A stretch of 64,000 bases of DNA from Aphelocoma coerulescens. Its lineage: Eukaryota > Chordata > Aves > Passeriformes > Corvidae. The stretch's first letter is position 1. Each line of letters begins with the position of its first letter. This document shows, piece by piece, positions 11,068 to 24,343 of this stretch. A program made the translations under genes and the position numbers. The DNA lies in assembly GCF_041296385.1 (NCBI RefSeq), contig NW_027183960.1:620001-684000 (forward strand). The letters run 5' to 3'. The notes under the pieces were generated by a model, which saw nothing but the letters and a program-made list of their open reading frames with translations, made no database searches and was not told where the DNA came from.

Positions 11068-13276
11068 TAGGGCACATGTCAGCAGGGAGACCCCGTGCCC
11101 AGGCCATGCCTCTACCCCAGGGTCCCCTCTCCCATGACCTCATGGCAGGGGGGAGGAACCCCAACACTTCCGTAGGCGCAGTCTCTCTCCTCCTCCTTGC
11201 AGCTGGCTCATGGGCCCACATTCAGGGCCCCCACCTCGGGAGAAAATTCTCCCAATGTGCTCTGATGTTGAAACAGTCAAGAAGAGAAGAACGGATAAAA
11301 ACCCCCAAAGTCCCAGGAAAACAAAGTTCAACTCTCCATCTCCCTCCAGAGAAAAGGAGCTGAAAACTGGCTCAAAAGAAACAAGGTTGCTTCCTCTGCT
11401 CTTGCTGCAAGCAGGATGCAGAGGAGTGTGTATGTGTGTCCTTGAACAAATGGTCTGAGAAGGTTGTCCGGTTTTTTTTCCCTCTTCCCCCTCTCAGGCT
11501 CAGTTGAAAGGCACAGAAATGCACAAAGTTCACTTCTGGGCATAGAGCAGCGATAGGGGATACACATGATAAAGTCACCCCAAGACACAGGGACAGAGAA
11601 TTCAGTGGAAAGACTCCGAGAATTCTGCTCCCAGAGATAATTCCTGCTCACACTGACCCTTGTAGAAAGGGGACCTCGTTCCAGGCAGCCTGTACTGAGC
11701 ATGTGGCTCCTGAGTGGGGTTTGTTGTTTAGGAAACCTGCTCAGGCTTTTCCATTCTTTCCTTCCAAACAGGAAAACTTCTCCTGGGGCTGTGTGCAGGC
11801 AGAGCCCTGAGGAGAGCAGGTGGCACATGGTGCGCTGGGCTGGGACAGCCAGCTGCAGAGCTCAAGGGAAGAAGCCCAAAGTGTCACAATGGCTCCTTGC
11901 CTTCACATGCAACACCTGGGTCACAATGGTCTCCTTGATTCCATGAGGCCCCACTGTGTCACAATGGCTCCTTGGTTCCATCAGGTTCCGCAGTGTCACC
12001 ATGGTCTTTTTTGATCCGCACTGTGATCATGGACAATTGGTTCCATGAGGCCCCGCAGTGTCACAATGGTCCCTTGCTTCCATAGGTTTGATGTTGTAAC
12101 AATGGACTCCTTGCTTCTATGAGCTAGCCTGCTTTTTGCAGAGGTGTCTTTGGTTCCAACAAGGCCCCGCTGTGTCTCAGTGCACCCTGGCTTCCATGTG
12201 GATCTGGAGTATCACAAAGGCTCCTTGGTTCCACCAGGTCCTGCTGTGTCACAATGGGTCCTGTGGTCCCCGAGGCCCTCCAAAGTCATCATGGAGGCTT
12301 GCTTCCATGAGGTTCCATTATGTGCCAGTGGTCATCTTGGTTCCAGGAGTTTCCTTAGTGTCACAATGCTCTCCATGCTTCCATGATTCCCCACAATGTC
12401 ACAATGCTCTCCATGCTTCCATTAGGCCCTGCTTTGCCACAATGGTCCCCTTGTTTCCATGAGGCCCCGCTGTGTCACAATGGACGCATGGTTCCGTGAT
12501 GTTGCGTGGTGTCACCGTGCTCTTCTTGAATCCGCAGTGGAACCATGGACCATTGGTTCCATGCGGCCTGGCCGTGTCACAATGGGCTCCGTGATTCCAT
12601 GATTCCCCACGGTGTCACAATGGAGCCTTGTTTCTAGGAGGTTCTGTACTGTCACAATTGTCTCCTTGATGCCATCAGCCCCTGCAGTGTCACAATGGCT
12701 CCTTGGTTCCATGAGGAACACAATAGCTTGGCATAAGCATTGAGCAACAGCTGCTGAACACACCTGGCAACATCTGCTTGCATCAAAAGAGGGCTTCAAG
12801 CTGACAATGGCACCAGCAGCTTCCATCTGCAACAGACACCCAGGGAAAGGACAGGCTGTGCCGGTTTGGACAAATGTGGAGGAAAATATCCTCTGATAGA
12901 AGGCAGGTTACACCCAGCCCTCCCCCACCAGCTTCGGGAAAAAAGAATTTTCCTGGGAAGAAAGTGAAAGAGATAAAAACTATTTTTTTAACAAACACCC
13001 AGGAAAAGGATAACAATGCTAAATATTAAAACCTCTCACTGTGGAGAGAAACCTGGGATAATTTGAGAGTCCTTCCGTGTTTCGGTGGGGTCTCCTGAAA
13101 CATCCATAGACAGCGAGGCCCGTGCAAAGAAACAGGGAGCCATTCTTGAGAGAAGTTTCAGAGCTCTTTCTTCTCCAGCCACATGGGCGGGGCACTGCCA
13201 AAGAACTGAGCAATCACGGCACAACCAGGGCCCTCCTGGCACAGGGCAACACAAAATAACCAGTGCTGAACAGGAT
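11068..13276. repeat. Macrosatellite unit U6 (B lineage, 2,209 bp; trimer position 1)
   Basis: Minisatellite block at 11883-12718. It lacks 7 bp near its start, where one of two AGCAGGG-type copies is missing. U9 and U12 share this deletion. It shares TCAGGTTCCG followed by a TCTTTTTTGATCC run with U16 and U19 but not with U9 or U12. Confidence 0.95.
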
Positions 13277-15492
13277 TAGGGCACATGTCAGCAGGGAGCA
13301 GGGAGACCCCGTGCCCAGGCCATGCCTCTACCCCAGGGTCCCCCCTCCCATGACCTCATGGCACGGGGGAGGAACCCCAACACTTCCGTAGGCGCAGTCT
13401 CTCTCCTCCTCCTTGCAGCTGGCTCATGGGCCCACATTCAGGGCCCCCACCTCGGGAGAAAATTCTCCCAATGTGCTCTGATGTTGAAACAGTCAAGAAG
13501 AGAAGAACGGATAAAAACCCCCAAAGTCCCAGGAAAACAAAGTTCAACTCTCCATCTCCCTCCAGAGAAAAGGAGCTGAAAACTGGCTCAAAAGAAACAA
13601 GGTTGCTTCCTCTGCTCTTGCTGCAAGCAGGATGCAGAGGAGTGTGTATGTGTGTCCTTGAACAAATGGTCTGAGAAGGTTGTCCGGTTTTTTTTCCCTC
13701 TTCCCCCTCTCAGGCTCAGTTGAAAGGCACAGAAATGCACAAAGTTCACTTCTGGGCATAGAGCAGCGATAGGGGATACACATGATAAAGTCACCCCAAG
13801 ACACAGGGACAGAGAATTCAGTGGAAAGACTCCGAGAATTCTGCTCCCAGAGATAATTCCTGCTCACACTGACCCTTGTAGAAAGGGGACCTCGTTCCAG
13901 GCAGCCTGTACTGAGCATGTGGCTCCTGAGTGGGGTTTGTTGTTTAGGAAACCTGCTCAGGCTTTTCCATTCTTTCCTTCCAAACAGGAAAACTTCTCCT
14001 GGGGCTGTGTGCAGGCAGAGCCCTGAGGAGAGCAGGTGGCACATGGTGCGCTGGGCTGGGACAGCCAGCTGCAGAGCTCAAGGGAAGAAGCCCAAAGTGT
14101 CACAATGGCTCCTTGCCTTCACATGCAACACCTGGGTCACAATGGTCTCCTTGATTCCATGAGGCCCCACTGTGTCACAATGGCTCCTTGGTTCCATGCG
14201 GTTCCGCAGTGTCACCATGGTCTCTTTTGATCCGCACTGTCATCATGGACAATTGGTTCCATGAGGCCCCGCAGTGTCACAATGGTCCCTTGCTTCCATA
14301 GGTTTGATGTTGTAACAATGGACTCCTTGCTTCTATGAGCTAGCCTGCTTTTTGCAGAGGTGTCTTTGGTTCCAACAAGGCCCCGCTGTGTCTCAGTGCA
14401 CCCTGGCTTCCATGTGGATCTGGAGTATCACAAAGGCTCCTTGGTTCCACCAGGTCCTGCTGTGTCACAATGGGTCCTGTGGTCCCCGAGGCCCTCCAAA
14501 GTCATCATGGAGGCTTGCTTCCATGAGGTTCCATTATGTGCCAGTGGTCATCTTGGTTCCAGGAGTTTCCTTAGTGTCACAATGCTCTCCATGCTTCCAT
14601 GATTCCCCACAATGTCACAATGCTCTCCATGCTTCCATTAGGCCCTGCTTTGCCACAATGGTCCCCTTGTTTCCATGAGGCCCCGCTGTGTCACAATGGA
14701 CGCATGGTTCCGTGATGTTGCGTGGTGTCACCGTGCTCTTCTTGAATCCGCAGTGGAACCATGGACCATTGGTTCCATGCGGCCTGGCCGTGTCACAATG
14801 GGCTCCGTGATTCCATGATTCCCCACGGTGTCACAATGGAGCCTTGTTTCTAGGAGGTTCTGTACTGTCACAATTGTCTCCTTGATGCCATCAGCCCCTG
14901 CAGTGTCACAATGGCTCCTTGGTTCCATGAGGAACACAATAGCTTGGCATAAGCATTGAGCAACAGCTGCTGAACACACCTGGCAACATCTGCTTGCATC
15001 AAAAGAGGGCTTCAAGCTGACAATGGCACCAGCAGCTTCCATCTGCAACAGACACCCAGGGAAAGGACAGGCTGTGCCGGTTTGGACAAATGTGGAGGAA
15101 AATATCCTCTGATAGAAGGCAGGTTACACCCAGCCCTCCCCCACCAGCTTCGGGAAAAAAGAATTTTCCTGGGAAGAAAGTGAAAGAGATAAAAACTATT
15201 TTTTTAACAAACACCCAGGAAAAGGATAACAATGCTAAATATTAAAACCTCTCCCTGTGGAGAGAAACCTGGGATAATTTGAGAGTCCTTCCGTGTTTCG
15301 GTGGGGTCTCCTGAAACATCCATAGACAGCGAGGCCCGTGCAAAGAAACAGGGAGCGATTCTTGAGAGAAGTTTCAGAGCTCTTTCTTCTCCAGCCACAT
15401 GGGCAGGGCACTGCCAAAGAACTGAGCAATCACGGCACAACCAGGGCCCTCCTGGCACAGGGCAACACAAAATAACCAGTGCTGAACAGGAT
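13277..15492. repeat. Macrosatellite unit U7 (B lineage, 2,216 bp; trimer position 2)
   Basis: Minisatellite block at 14099-14934. It has CCCCCCTCCC and GGCACGGGGG in the left part. At the right end it has CTCTCCCTGTGG and the GC-box variant GGGCAGGGC, all repeated in U10 and U13. Confidence 0.95.
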
Positions 15493-17705
15493 TAGGGCAC
15501 ATGTCAGCAGGGAGCAGGGAGACCCCGTGCCCAGGCCATGCCTCTACCCCAGGGTCCCCCCTCCCATGACCTCATGGCACGGGGGAGGAACCCCAACACT
15601 TCCGTAGGCGCAGTCTCTCTCCTCCTCCTTGCAGCTGGCTCATGGGCCCACATTCAGGGCCCCCACCTCGGGAGAAAATTCTCCCAATGTGCTCTGATGT
15701 TGAAACAGTCAAGAAGAGAAGAACGGATAAAAACCCCCAAAGTCCCAGGAAAACAAAGTTCAACTCTCCATCTCCCTCCAGAGAAAAGGAGCTGAAAACT
15801 GGCTCAAAAGAAACAAGGTTGCTTCCTCTGCTCTTGCTGCAAGCAGGATGCAGAGGAGTGTGTATGTGTGTCCTTGAACAAATGGTCTGAGAAGGTTGTC
15901 CGGTTTTTTTTCCCTCTTCCCCCTCTCAGGCTCAGTTGAAAGGCACAGAAATGCACAAAGTTCACTTCTGGGCATAGAGCAGCGATAGGGGATACACATG
16001 ATAAAGTCACCCCAAGACACAGGGACAGAGAATTCAGTGGAAAGACTCCGAGAATTCTGCTCCCAGAGAATTCTGCTCACCCTGACCCTTGTAGAAAGGG
16101 GACATCGTTCCCGGCAGCCTGTACTGAGCATGTGGCTCCTGAGTGGGGTTTGTTGTTTGGGAAACCTGCTCCGGCTTTTCCATTCTTTCCTTCCAAACAG
16201 GAAAACTTCTCCTGGGGCTGTGTGCAGGCAGAGCCCTGAGGAGAGCAGGTGGCACATGGTGCGCTGGGCTGGGACAGCCAGCTGCAGAGCTCAAGGGAAG
16301 AAGCCCAAAGTGTCACAATGGCTCCTTGCCTTCACATGCAACACCTGGGTCACAATGGTCTCCTTGATTCCATGAGGCCCCACTGTGTCACAACGGCTCC
16401 TTGGTTCCATGCGGTTCCGCAGTGTCACCATGGTCTCTTTTGATCCGCACTGTGATCATGGACAATTGGTTCCATGAGGCCCCGCAGTGTCACAATGGTC
16501 CCTTGCTTCCATAGGTTTGATGTTGTAACAATGGACTCCTTGCTTCTATGAGCTAGCCTGCTTTTTGCAGAGGTGTCTTTGGTTCCAACAAGGCCCCGCT
16601 GTGTCTCAGTGCACCCTGGCTTCCATGTGGATCTGGAGTATCACAAAGGCTCCTTGGTTCCACCAGGTCCTGCTGTGTCACAATGGGTCCTGTGGTCCCC
16701 GAGGCCCTCCAAAGTCATCATGGAGGCTTGCTTCCATGAGGTTCCATTATGTGCCAGTGGTCATCTTGGTTCCAGGAGTTTCCTTAGTGTCACAATGCTC
16801 TCCATGCTTCCATGATTCCCCACAATGTCACAATGCTCTCCATGCTTCCATTAGGCCCTGCTTTGCCACAATGGTCCCCTTGTTTCCATGAGGCCCCGCT
16901 GTGTCACAATGGACGCATGGTTCCGTGATGTTGCGTGGTGTCACCGTGCTCTTCTTGAATCCGCAGTGGAACCATGGACCATTGGTTCCATGCGGCCTGG
17001 CCGTGTCACAATGGGCTCCGTGATTCCATGATTCCCCACGGTGTCACAATGGAGCCTTGTTTCTAGGAGGTTCTGTACTGTCACAATTGTCTCCTTGATG
17101 CCATCAGCCCCTGCAGTGTCACAATGGCTCCTTGGTTCCATGAGGAACACAATAGCTTGGCATAAGCATTGAGCAACAGCTGCTGAACACACCTGGCAAC
17201 ATCTGCTTGCATCAAAAGAGGGCTTCAAGCTGACAATGGCACCAGCAGCTTCCATCTGCAACAGACACCCAGGGAAAGGACAGGCTGTGCCGGTTTGGAC
17301 AAATGTGGAGGAAAATATCCTCTGATAGAAGGCAGGTTACACCCAGCCCTCCCCCACCAGCTTCGGGAAAAAAGAATTTTCCTGGGAAGAAAGTGAAAGA
17401 GATAAAAACTATTTTTTTAACAAACACCCAGGAAAAGGATAACAATGCTAAATATTAAAACCTCTCGCTGTGGAGAGAAACCTGGGATAATTTGAGAGTC
17501 CTTCCGTGTTTCGGTGGGGTCTCCTGAAACATCCATAGACAGCGAGGCCCGTGCAAAGAAACAGGGAGCGATTCTTGAGAGAAGTTTCAGAGCTCTTTCT
17601 TCTCCAGCCACATGGGCGGGGCACTGCCAAAGAACTGAGCAATCACGGCACAAGCAGGGCCCTCCTGGCACAGGGCAACACAAAATAACCAGTGCTGAAC
17701 AGGAT
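15493..17705. repeat. Macrosatellite unit U8 (B-left chimera, 2,213 bp; trimer position 3)
   Basis: Minisatellite block at 16312-17147. The left half is B, but the middle reverts to the A form GAGAATTCTGCTCACC and carries TTGTTTGGGAAACC, as in U5, U11 and U14. A private C-to-G change lies at 17654 (CACAAGCAGGG). Confidence 0.95.
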
Positions 17706-19914
17706 TAGGGCACATGTCAGCAGGGAGACCCCGTGCCCAGGCCATGCCTCTACCCCAGGGTCCCCTCTCCCATGACCTCATGGCAGGGGGGAGGAACCCC
17801 AACACTTCCGTAGGCGCAGTCTCTCTCCTCCTCCTTGCAGCTGGCTCATGGGCCCACATTCAGGGCCCCCACCTCGGGAGAAAATTCTCCCAATGTGCTC
17901 TGATGTTGAAACAGTCAAGAAGAGAAGAACGGATAAAAACCCCCAAAGTCCCAGGAAAACAAAGTTCAACTCTCCATCTCCCTCCAGAGAAAAGGAGCTG
18001 AAAACTGGCTCAAAAGAAACAAGGTTGCTTCCTCTGCTCTTGCTGCAAGCAGGATGCAGAGGAGTGTGTATGTGTGTCCTTGAACAAATGGTCTGAGAAG
18101 GTTGTCCGGTTTTTTTTCCCTCTTCCCCCTCTCAGGCTCAGTTGAAAGGCACAGAAATGCACAAAGTTCACTTCTGGGCATAGAGCAGCGATAGGGGATA
18201 CACATGATAAAGTCACCCCAAGACACAGGGACAGAGAATTCAGTGGAAAGACTCCGAGAATTCTGCTCCCAGAGATAATTCCTGCTCACACTGACCCTTG
18301 TAGAAAGGGGACCTCGTTCCAGGCAGCCTGTACTGAGCATGTGGCTCCTGAGTGGGGTTTGTTGTTTAGGAAACCTGCTCAGGCTTTTCCATTCTTTCCT
18401 TCCAAACAGGAAAACTTCTCCTGGGGCTGTGTGCAGGCAGAGCCCTGAGGAGAGCAGGTGGCACATGGTGCGCTGGGCTGGGACAGCCAGCTGCAGAGCT
18501 CAAGGGAAGAAGCCCAAAGTGTCACAATGGCTCCTTGCCTTCACATGCAACACCTGGGTCACAATGGTCTCCTTGATTCCATGAGGCCCCACTGTGTCAC
18601 AACGGCTCCTTGGTTCCATGCGGTTCCGCAGTGTCACCATGGTCTCTTTTGATCCGCACTGTGATCATGGACAATTGGTTCCATGAGGCCCCGCAGTGTC
18701 ACAATGGTCCCTTGCTTCCATAGGTTTGATGTTGTAACAATGGACTCCTTGCTTCTATGAGCTAGCCTGCTTTTTGCAGAGGTGTCTTTGGTTCCAACAA
18801 GGCCCCGCTGTGTCTCAGTGCACCCTGGCTTCCATGTGGATCTGGAGTATCACAAAGGCTCCTTGGTTCCACCAGGTCCTGCTGTGTCACAATGGGTCCT
18901 GTGGTCCCCGAGGCCCTCCAAAGTCATCATGGAGGCTTGCTTCCATGAGGTTCCATTATGTGCCAGTGGTCATCTTGGTTCCAGGAGTTTCCTTAGTGTC
19001 ACAATGCTCTCCATGCTTCCATGATTCCCCACAATGTCACAATGCTCTCCATGCTTCCATTAGGCCCTGCTTTGCCACAATGGTCCCCTTGTTTCCATGA
19101 GGCCCCGCTGTGTCACAATGGACGCATGGTTCCGTGATGTTGCGTGGTGTCACCGTGCTCTTCTTGAATCCGCAGTGGAACCATGGACCATTGGTTCCAT
19201 GCGGCCTGGCCGTGTCACAATGGGCTCCGTGATTCCATGATTCCCCACGGTGTCACAATGGAGCCTTGTTTCTAGGAGGTTCTGTACTGTCACAATTGTC
19301 TCCTTGATGCCATCAGCCCCTGCAGTGTCACAATGGCTCCTTGGTTCCATGAGGAACACAATAGCTTGGCATAAGCATTGAGCAACAGCTGCTGAACACA
19401 CCTGGCAACATCTGCTTGCATCAAAAGAGGGCTTCAAGCTGACAATGGCACCAGCAGCTTCCATCTGCAACAGACACCCAGGGAAAGGACAGGCTGTGCC
19501 GGTTTGGACAAATGTGGAGGAAAATATCCTCTGATAGAAGGCAGGTTACACCCAGCCCTCCCCCACCAGCTTCGGGAAAAAAGAATTTTCCTGGGAAGAA
19601 AGTGAAAGAGATAAAAACTATTTTTTTAACAAACACCCAGGAAAAGGATAACAATGCTAAATATTAAAACCTCTCACTGTGGAGAGAAACCTGGGATAAT
19701 TTGAGAGTCCTTCCGTGTTTCGGTGGGGTCTCCTGAAACATCCATAGACAGCGAGGCCCGTGCAAAGAAACAGGGAGCCATTCTTGAGAGAAGTTTCAGA
19801 GCTCTTTCTTCTCCAGCCACATGGGCGGGGCACTGCCAAAGAACTGAGCAATCACGGCACAACCAGGGCCCTCCTGGCACAGGGCAACACAAAATAACCA
19901 GTGCTGAACAGGAT
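17706..19914. repeat. Macrosatellite unit U9 (B lineage, 2,209 bp; trimer position 1)
   Basis: Minisatellite block at 18521-19356. It has the 7-bp deletion of U6 and U12. At about 18,600-18,665 it carries CACAACGG, GCGGTTCCG and CACTGTGATC, the U5/U8/U11/U14 haplotype, inside an otherwise U6/U12-like unit. This looks like a short conversion tract. Confidence 0.95.
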
Positions 19915-22130
19915 TAGGGCACATGTCAGCAGGGAGCAGGGAGACCCCGTGCCCAGGCCATGCCTCTACCCCAGGGTCCCCCCTCCCATGACCTCATGGC
20001 ACGGGGGAGGAACCCCAACACTTCCGTAGGCGCAGTCTCTCTCCTCCTCCTTGCAGCTGGCTCATGGGCCCACATTCAGGGCCCCCACCTCGGGAGAAAA
20101 TTCTCCCAATGTGCTCTGATGTTGAAACAGTCAAGAAGAGAAGAACGGATAAAAACCCCCAAAGTCCCAGGAAAACAAAGTTCAACTCTCCATCTCCCTC
20201 CAGAGAAAAGGAGCTGAAAACTGGCTCAAAAGAAACAAGGTTGCTTCCTCTGCTCTTGCTGCAAGCAGGATGCAGAGGAGTGTGTATGTGTGTCCTTGAA
20301 CAAATGGTCTGAGAAGGTTGTCCGGTTTTTTTTCCCTCTTCCCCCTCTCAGGCTCAGTTGAAAGGCACAGAAATGCACAAAGTTCACTTCTGGGCATAGA
20401 GCAGCGATAGGGGATACACATGATAAAGTCACCCCAAGACACAGGGACAGAGAATTCAGTGGAAAGACTCCGAGAATTCTGCTCCCAGAGATAATTCCTG
20501 CTCACACTGACCCTTGTAGAAAGGGGACCTCGTTCCAGGCAGCCTGTACTGAGCATGTGGCTCCTGAGTGGGGTTTGTTGTTTAGGAAACCTGCTCAGGC
20601 TTTTCCATTCTTTCCTTCCAAACAGGAAAACTTCTCCTGGGGCTGTGTGCAGGCAGAGCCCTGAGGAGAGCAGGTGGCACATGGTGCGCTGGGCTGGGAC
20701 AGCCAGCTGCAGAGCTCAAGGGAAGAAGCCCAAAGTGTCACAATGGCTCCTTGCCTTCACATGCAACACCTGGGTCACAATGGTCTCCTTGATTCCATGA
20801 GGCCCCACTGTGTCACAATGGCTCCTTGGTTCCATGCGGTTCCGCAGTGTCACCATGGTCTCTTTTGATCCGCACTGTCATCATGGACAATTGGTTCCAT
20901 GAGGCCCCGCAGTGTCACAATGGTCCCTTGCTTCCATAGGTTTGATGTTGTAACAATGGACTCCTTGCTTCTATGAGCTAGCCTGCTTTTTGCAGAGGTG
21001 TCTTTGGTTCCAACAAGGCCCCGCTGTGTCTCAGTGCACCCTGGCTTCCATGTGGATCTGGAGTATCACAAAGGCTCCTTGGTTCCACCAGGTCCTGCTG
21101 TGTCACAATGGGTCCTGTGGTCCCCGAGGCCCTCCAAAGTCATCATGGAGGCTTGCTTCCATGAGGTTCCATTATGTGCCAGTGGTCATCTTGGTTCCAG
21201 GAGTTTCCTTAGTGTCACAATGCTCTCCATGCTTCCATGATTCCCCACAATGTCACAATGCTCTCCATGCTTCCATTAGGCCCTGCTTTGCCACAATGGT
21301 CCCCTTGTTTCCATGAGGCCCCGCTGTGTCACAATGGACGCATGGTTCCGTGATGTTGCGTGGTGTCACCGTGCTCTTCTTGAATCCGCAGTGGAACCAT
21401 GGACCATTGGTTCCATGCGGCCTGGCCGTGTCACAATGGGCTCCGTGATTCCATGATTCCCCACGGTGTCACAATGGAGCCTTGTTTCTAGGAGGTTCTG
21501 TACTGTCACAATTGTCTCCTTGATGCCATCAGCCCCTGCAGTGTCACAATGGCTCCTTGGTTCCATGAGGAACACAATAGCTTGGCATAAGCATTGAGCA
21601 ACAGCTGCTGAACACACCTGGCAACATCTGCTTGCATCAAAAGAGGGCTTCAAGCTGACAATGGCACCAGCAGCTTCCATCTGCAACAGACACCCAGGGA
21701 AAGGACAGGCTGTGCCGGTTTGGACAAATGTGGAGGAAAATATCCTCTGATAGAAGGCAGGTTACACCCAGCCCTCCCCCACCAGCTTCGGGAAAAAAGA
21801 ATTTTCCTGGGAAGAAAGTGAAAGAGATAAAAACTATTTTTTTAACAAACACCCAGGAAAAGGATAACAATGCTAAATATTAAAACCTCTCCCTGTGGAG
21901 AGAAACCTGGGATAATTTGAGAGTCCTTCCGTGTTTCGGTGGGGTCTCCTGAAACATCCATAGACAGCGAGGCCCGTGCAAAGAAACAGGGAGCGATTCT
22001 TGAGAGAAGTTTCAGAGCTCTTTCTTCTCCAGCCACATGGGCAGGGCACTGCCAAAGAACTGAGCAATCACGGCACAACCAGGGCCCTCCTGGCACAGGG
22101 CAACACAAAATAACCAGTGCTGAACAGGAT
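19915..22130. repeat. Macrosatellite unit U10 (B lineage, 2,216 bp; trimer position 2)
   Basis: Minisatellite block at 20737-21572. By eye it carries all the diagnostic changes of U7 and U13, including GGGCAGGGC at 22039-22047. Confidence 0.95.
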
Positions 22131-24343
22131 TAGGGCACATGTCAGCAGGGAGCAGGGAGACCCCGTGCCCAGGCCATGCCTCTACCCCAGGGTCCCCCCT
22201 CCCATGACCTCATGGCACGGGGGAGGAACCCCAACACTTCCGTAGGCGCAGTCTCTCTCCTCCTCCTTGCAGCTGGCTCATGGGCCCACATTCAGGGCCC
22301 CCACCTCGGGAGAAAATTCTCCCAATGTGCTCTGATGTTGAAACAGTCAAGAAGAGAAGAACGGATAAAAACCCCCAAAGTCCCAGGAAAACAAAGTTCA
22401 ACTCTCCATCTCCCTCCAGAGAAAAGGAGCTGAAAACTGGCTCAAAAGAAACAAGGTTGCTTCCTCTGCTCTTGCTGCAAGCAGGATGCAGAGGAGTGTG
22501 TATGTGTGTCCTTGAACAAATGGTCTGAGAAGGTTGTCCGGTTTTTTTTCCCTCTTCCCCCTCTCAGGCTCAGTTGAAAGGCACAGAAATGCACAAAGTT
22601 CACTTCTGGGCATAGAGCAGCGATAGGGGATACACATGATAAAGTCACCCCAAGACACAGGGACAGAGAATTCAGTGGAAAGACTCCGAGAATTCTGCTC
22701 CCAGAGAATTCTGCTCACCCTGACCCTTGTAGAAAGGGGACATCGTTCCCGGCAGCCTGTACTGAGCATGTGGCTCCTGAGTGGGGTTTGTTGTTTGGGA
22801 AACCTGCTCCGGCTTTTCCATTCTTTCCTTCCAAACAGGAAAACTTCTCCTGGGGCTGTGTGCAGGCAGAGCCCTGAGGAGAGCAGGTGGCACATGGTGC
22901 GCTGGGCTGGGACAGCCAGCTGCAGAGCTCAAGGGAAGAAGCCCAAAGTGTCACAATGGCTCCTTGCCTTCACATGCAACACCTGGGTCACAATGGTCTC
23001 CTTGATTCCATGAGGCCCCACTGTGTCACAACGGCTCCTTGGTTCCATGCGGTTCCGCAGTGTCACCATGGTCTCTTTTGATCCGCACTGTGATCATGGA
23101 CAATTGGTTCCATGAGGCCCCGCAGTGTCACAATGGTCCCTTGCTTCCATAGGTTTGATGTTGTAACAATGGACTCCTTGCTTCTATGAGCTAGCCTGCT
23201 TTTTGCAGAGGTGTCTTTGGTTCCAACAAGGCCCCGCTGTGTCTCAGTGCACCCTGGCTTCCATGTGGATCTGGAGTATCACAAAGGCTCCTTGGTTCCA
23301 CCAGGTCCTGCTGTGTCACAATGGGTCCTGTGGTCCCCGAGGCCCTCCAAAGTCATCATGGAGGCTTGCTTCCATGAGGTTCCATTATGTGCCAGTGGTC
23401 ATCTTGGTTCCAGGAGTTTCCTTAGTGTCACAATGCTCTCCATGCTTCCATGATTCCCCACAATGTCACAATGCTCTCCATGCTTCCATTAGGCCCTGCT
23501 TTGCCACAATGGTCCCCTTGTTTCCATGAGGCCCCGCTGTGTCACAATGGACGCATGGTTCCGTGATGTTGCGTGGTGTCACCGTGCTCTTCTTGAATCC
23601 GCAGTGGAACCATGGACCATTGGTTCCATGCGGCCTGGCCGTGTCACAATGGGCTCCGTGATTCCATGATTCCCCACGGTGTCACAATGGAGCCTTGTTT
23701 CTAGGAGGTTCTGTACTGTCACAATTGTCTCCTTGATGCCATCAGCCCCTGCAGTGTCACAATGGCTCCTTGGTTCCATGAGGAACACAATAGCTTGGCA
23801 TAAGCATTGAGCAACAGCTGCTGAACACACCTGGCAACATCTGCTTGCATCAAAAGAGGGCTTCAAGCTGACAATGGCACCAGCAGCTTCCATCTGCAAC
23901 AGACACCCAGGGAAAGGACAGGCTGTGCCGGTTTGGACAAATGTGGAGGAAAATATCCTCTGATAGAAGGCAGGTTACACCCAGCCCTCCCCCACCAGCT
24001 TCGGGAAAAAAGAATTTTCCTGGGAAGAAAGTGAAAGAGATAAAAACTATTTTTTTAACAAACACCCAGGAAAAGGATAACAATGCTAAATATTAAAACC
24101 TCTCGCTGTGGAGAGAAACCTGGGATAATTTGAGAGTCCTTCCGTGTTTCGGTGGGGTCTCCTGAAACATCCATAGACAGCGAGGCCCGTGCAAAGAAAC
24201 AGGGAGCGATTCTTGAGAGAAGTTTCAGAGCTCTTTCTTCTCCAGCCACATGGGCGGGGCACTGCCAAAGAACTGAGCAATCACGGCACAACCAGGGCCC
24301 TCCTGGCACAGGGCAACACAAAATAACCAGTGCTGAACAGGAT
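22131..24343. repeat. Macrosatellite unit U11 (B-left chimera, 2,213 bp; trimer position 3)
   Basis: Minisatellite block at 22950-23785. It matches U8 and U14 in the B-left/A-middle structure and lacks the private change of U8. Confidence 0.95.

Larger units (their letters stand above)
11068..17705. repeat. Higher-order trimer copy 1 (U6-U8, 6,638 bp)
   Basis: The unit lengths 2,209 + 2,216 + 2,213 bp and the position-specific markers recur in the next two blocks. The markers are the 7-bp deletion in unit 1, the lost GC box in unit 2 and the A-like middle in unit 3. Confidence 0.92.
17706..24343. repeat. Higher-order trimer copy 2 (U9-U11, 6,638 bp)
   Basis: It has the same ordered lengths and markers as copy 1. 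It differs mainly by a patch in U9 at about 18,600-18,665 that carries the position-3 haplotype. Confidence 0.92.
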
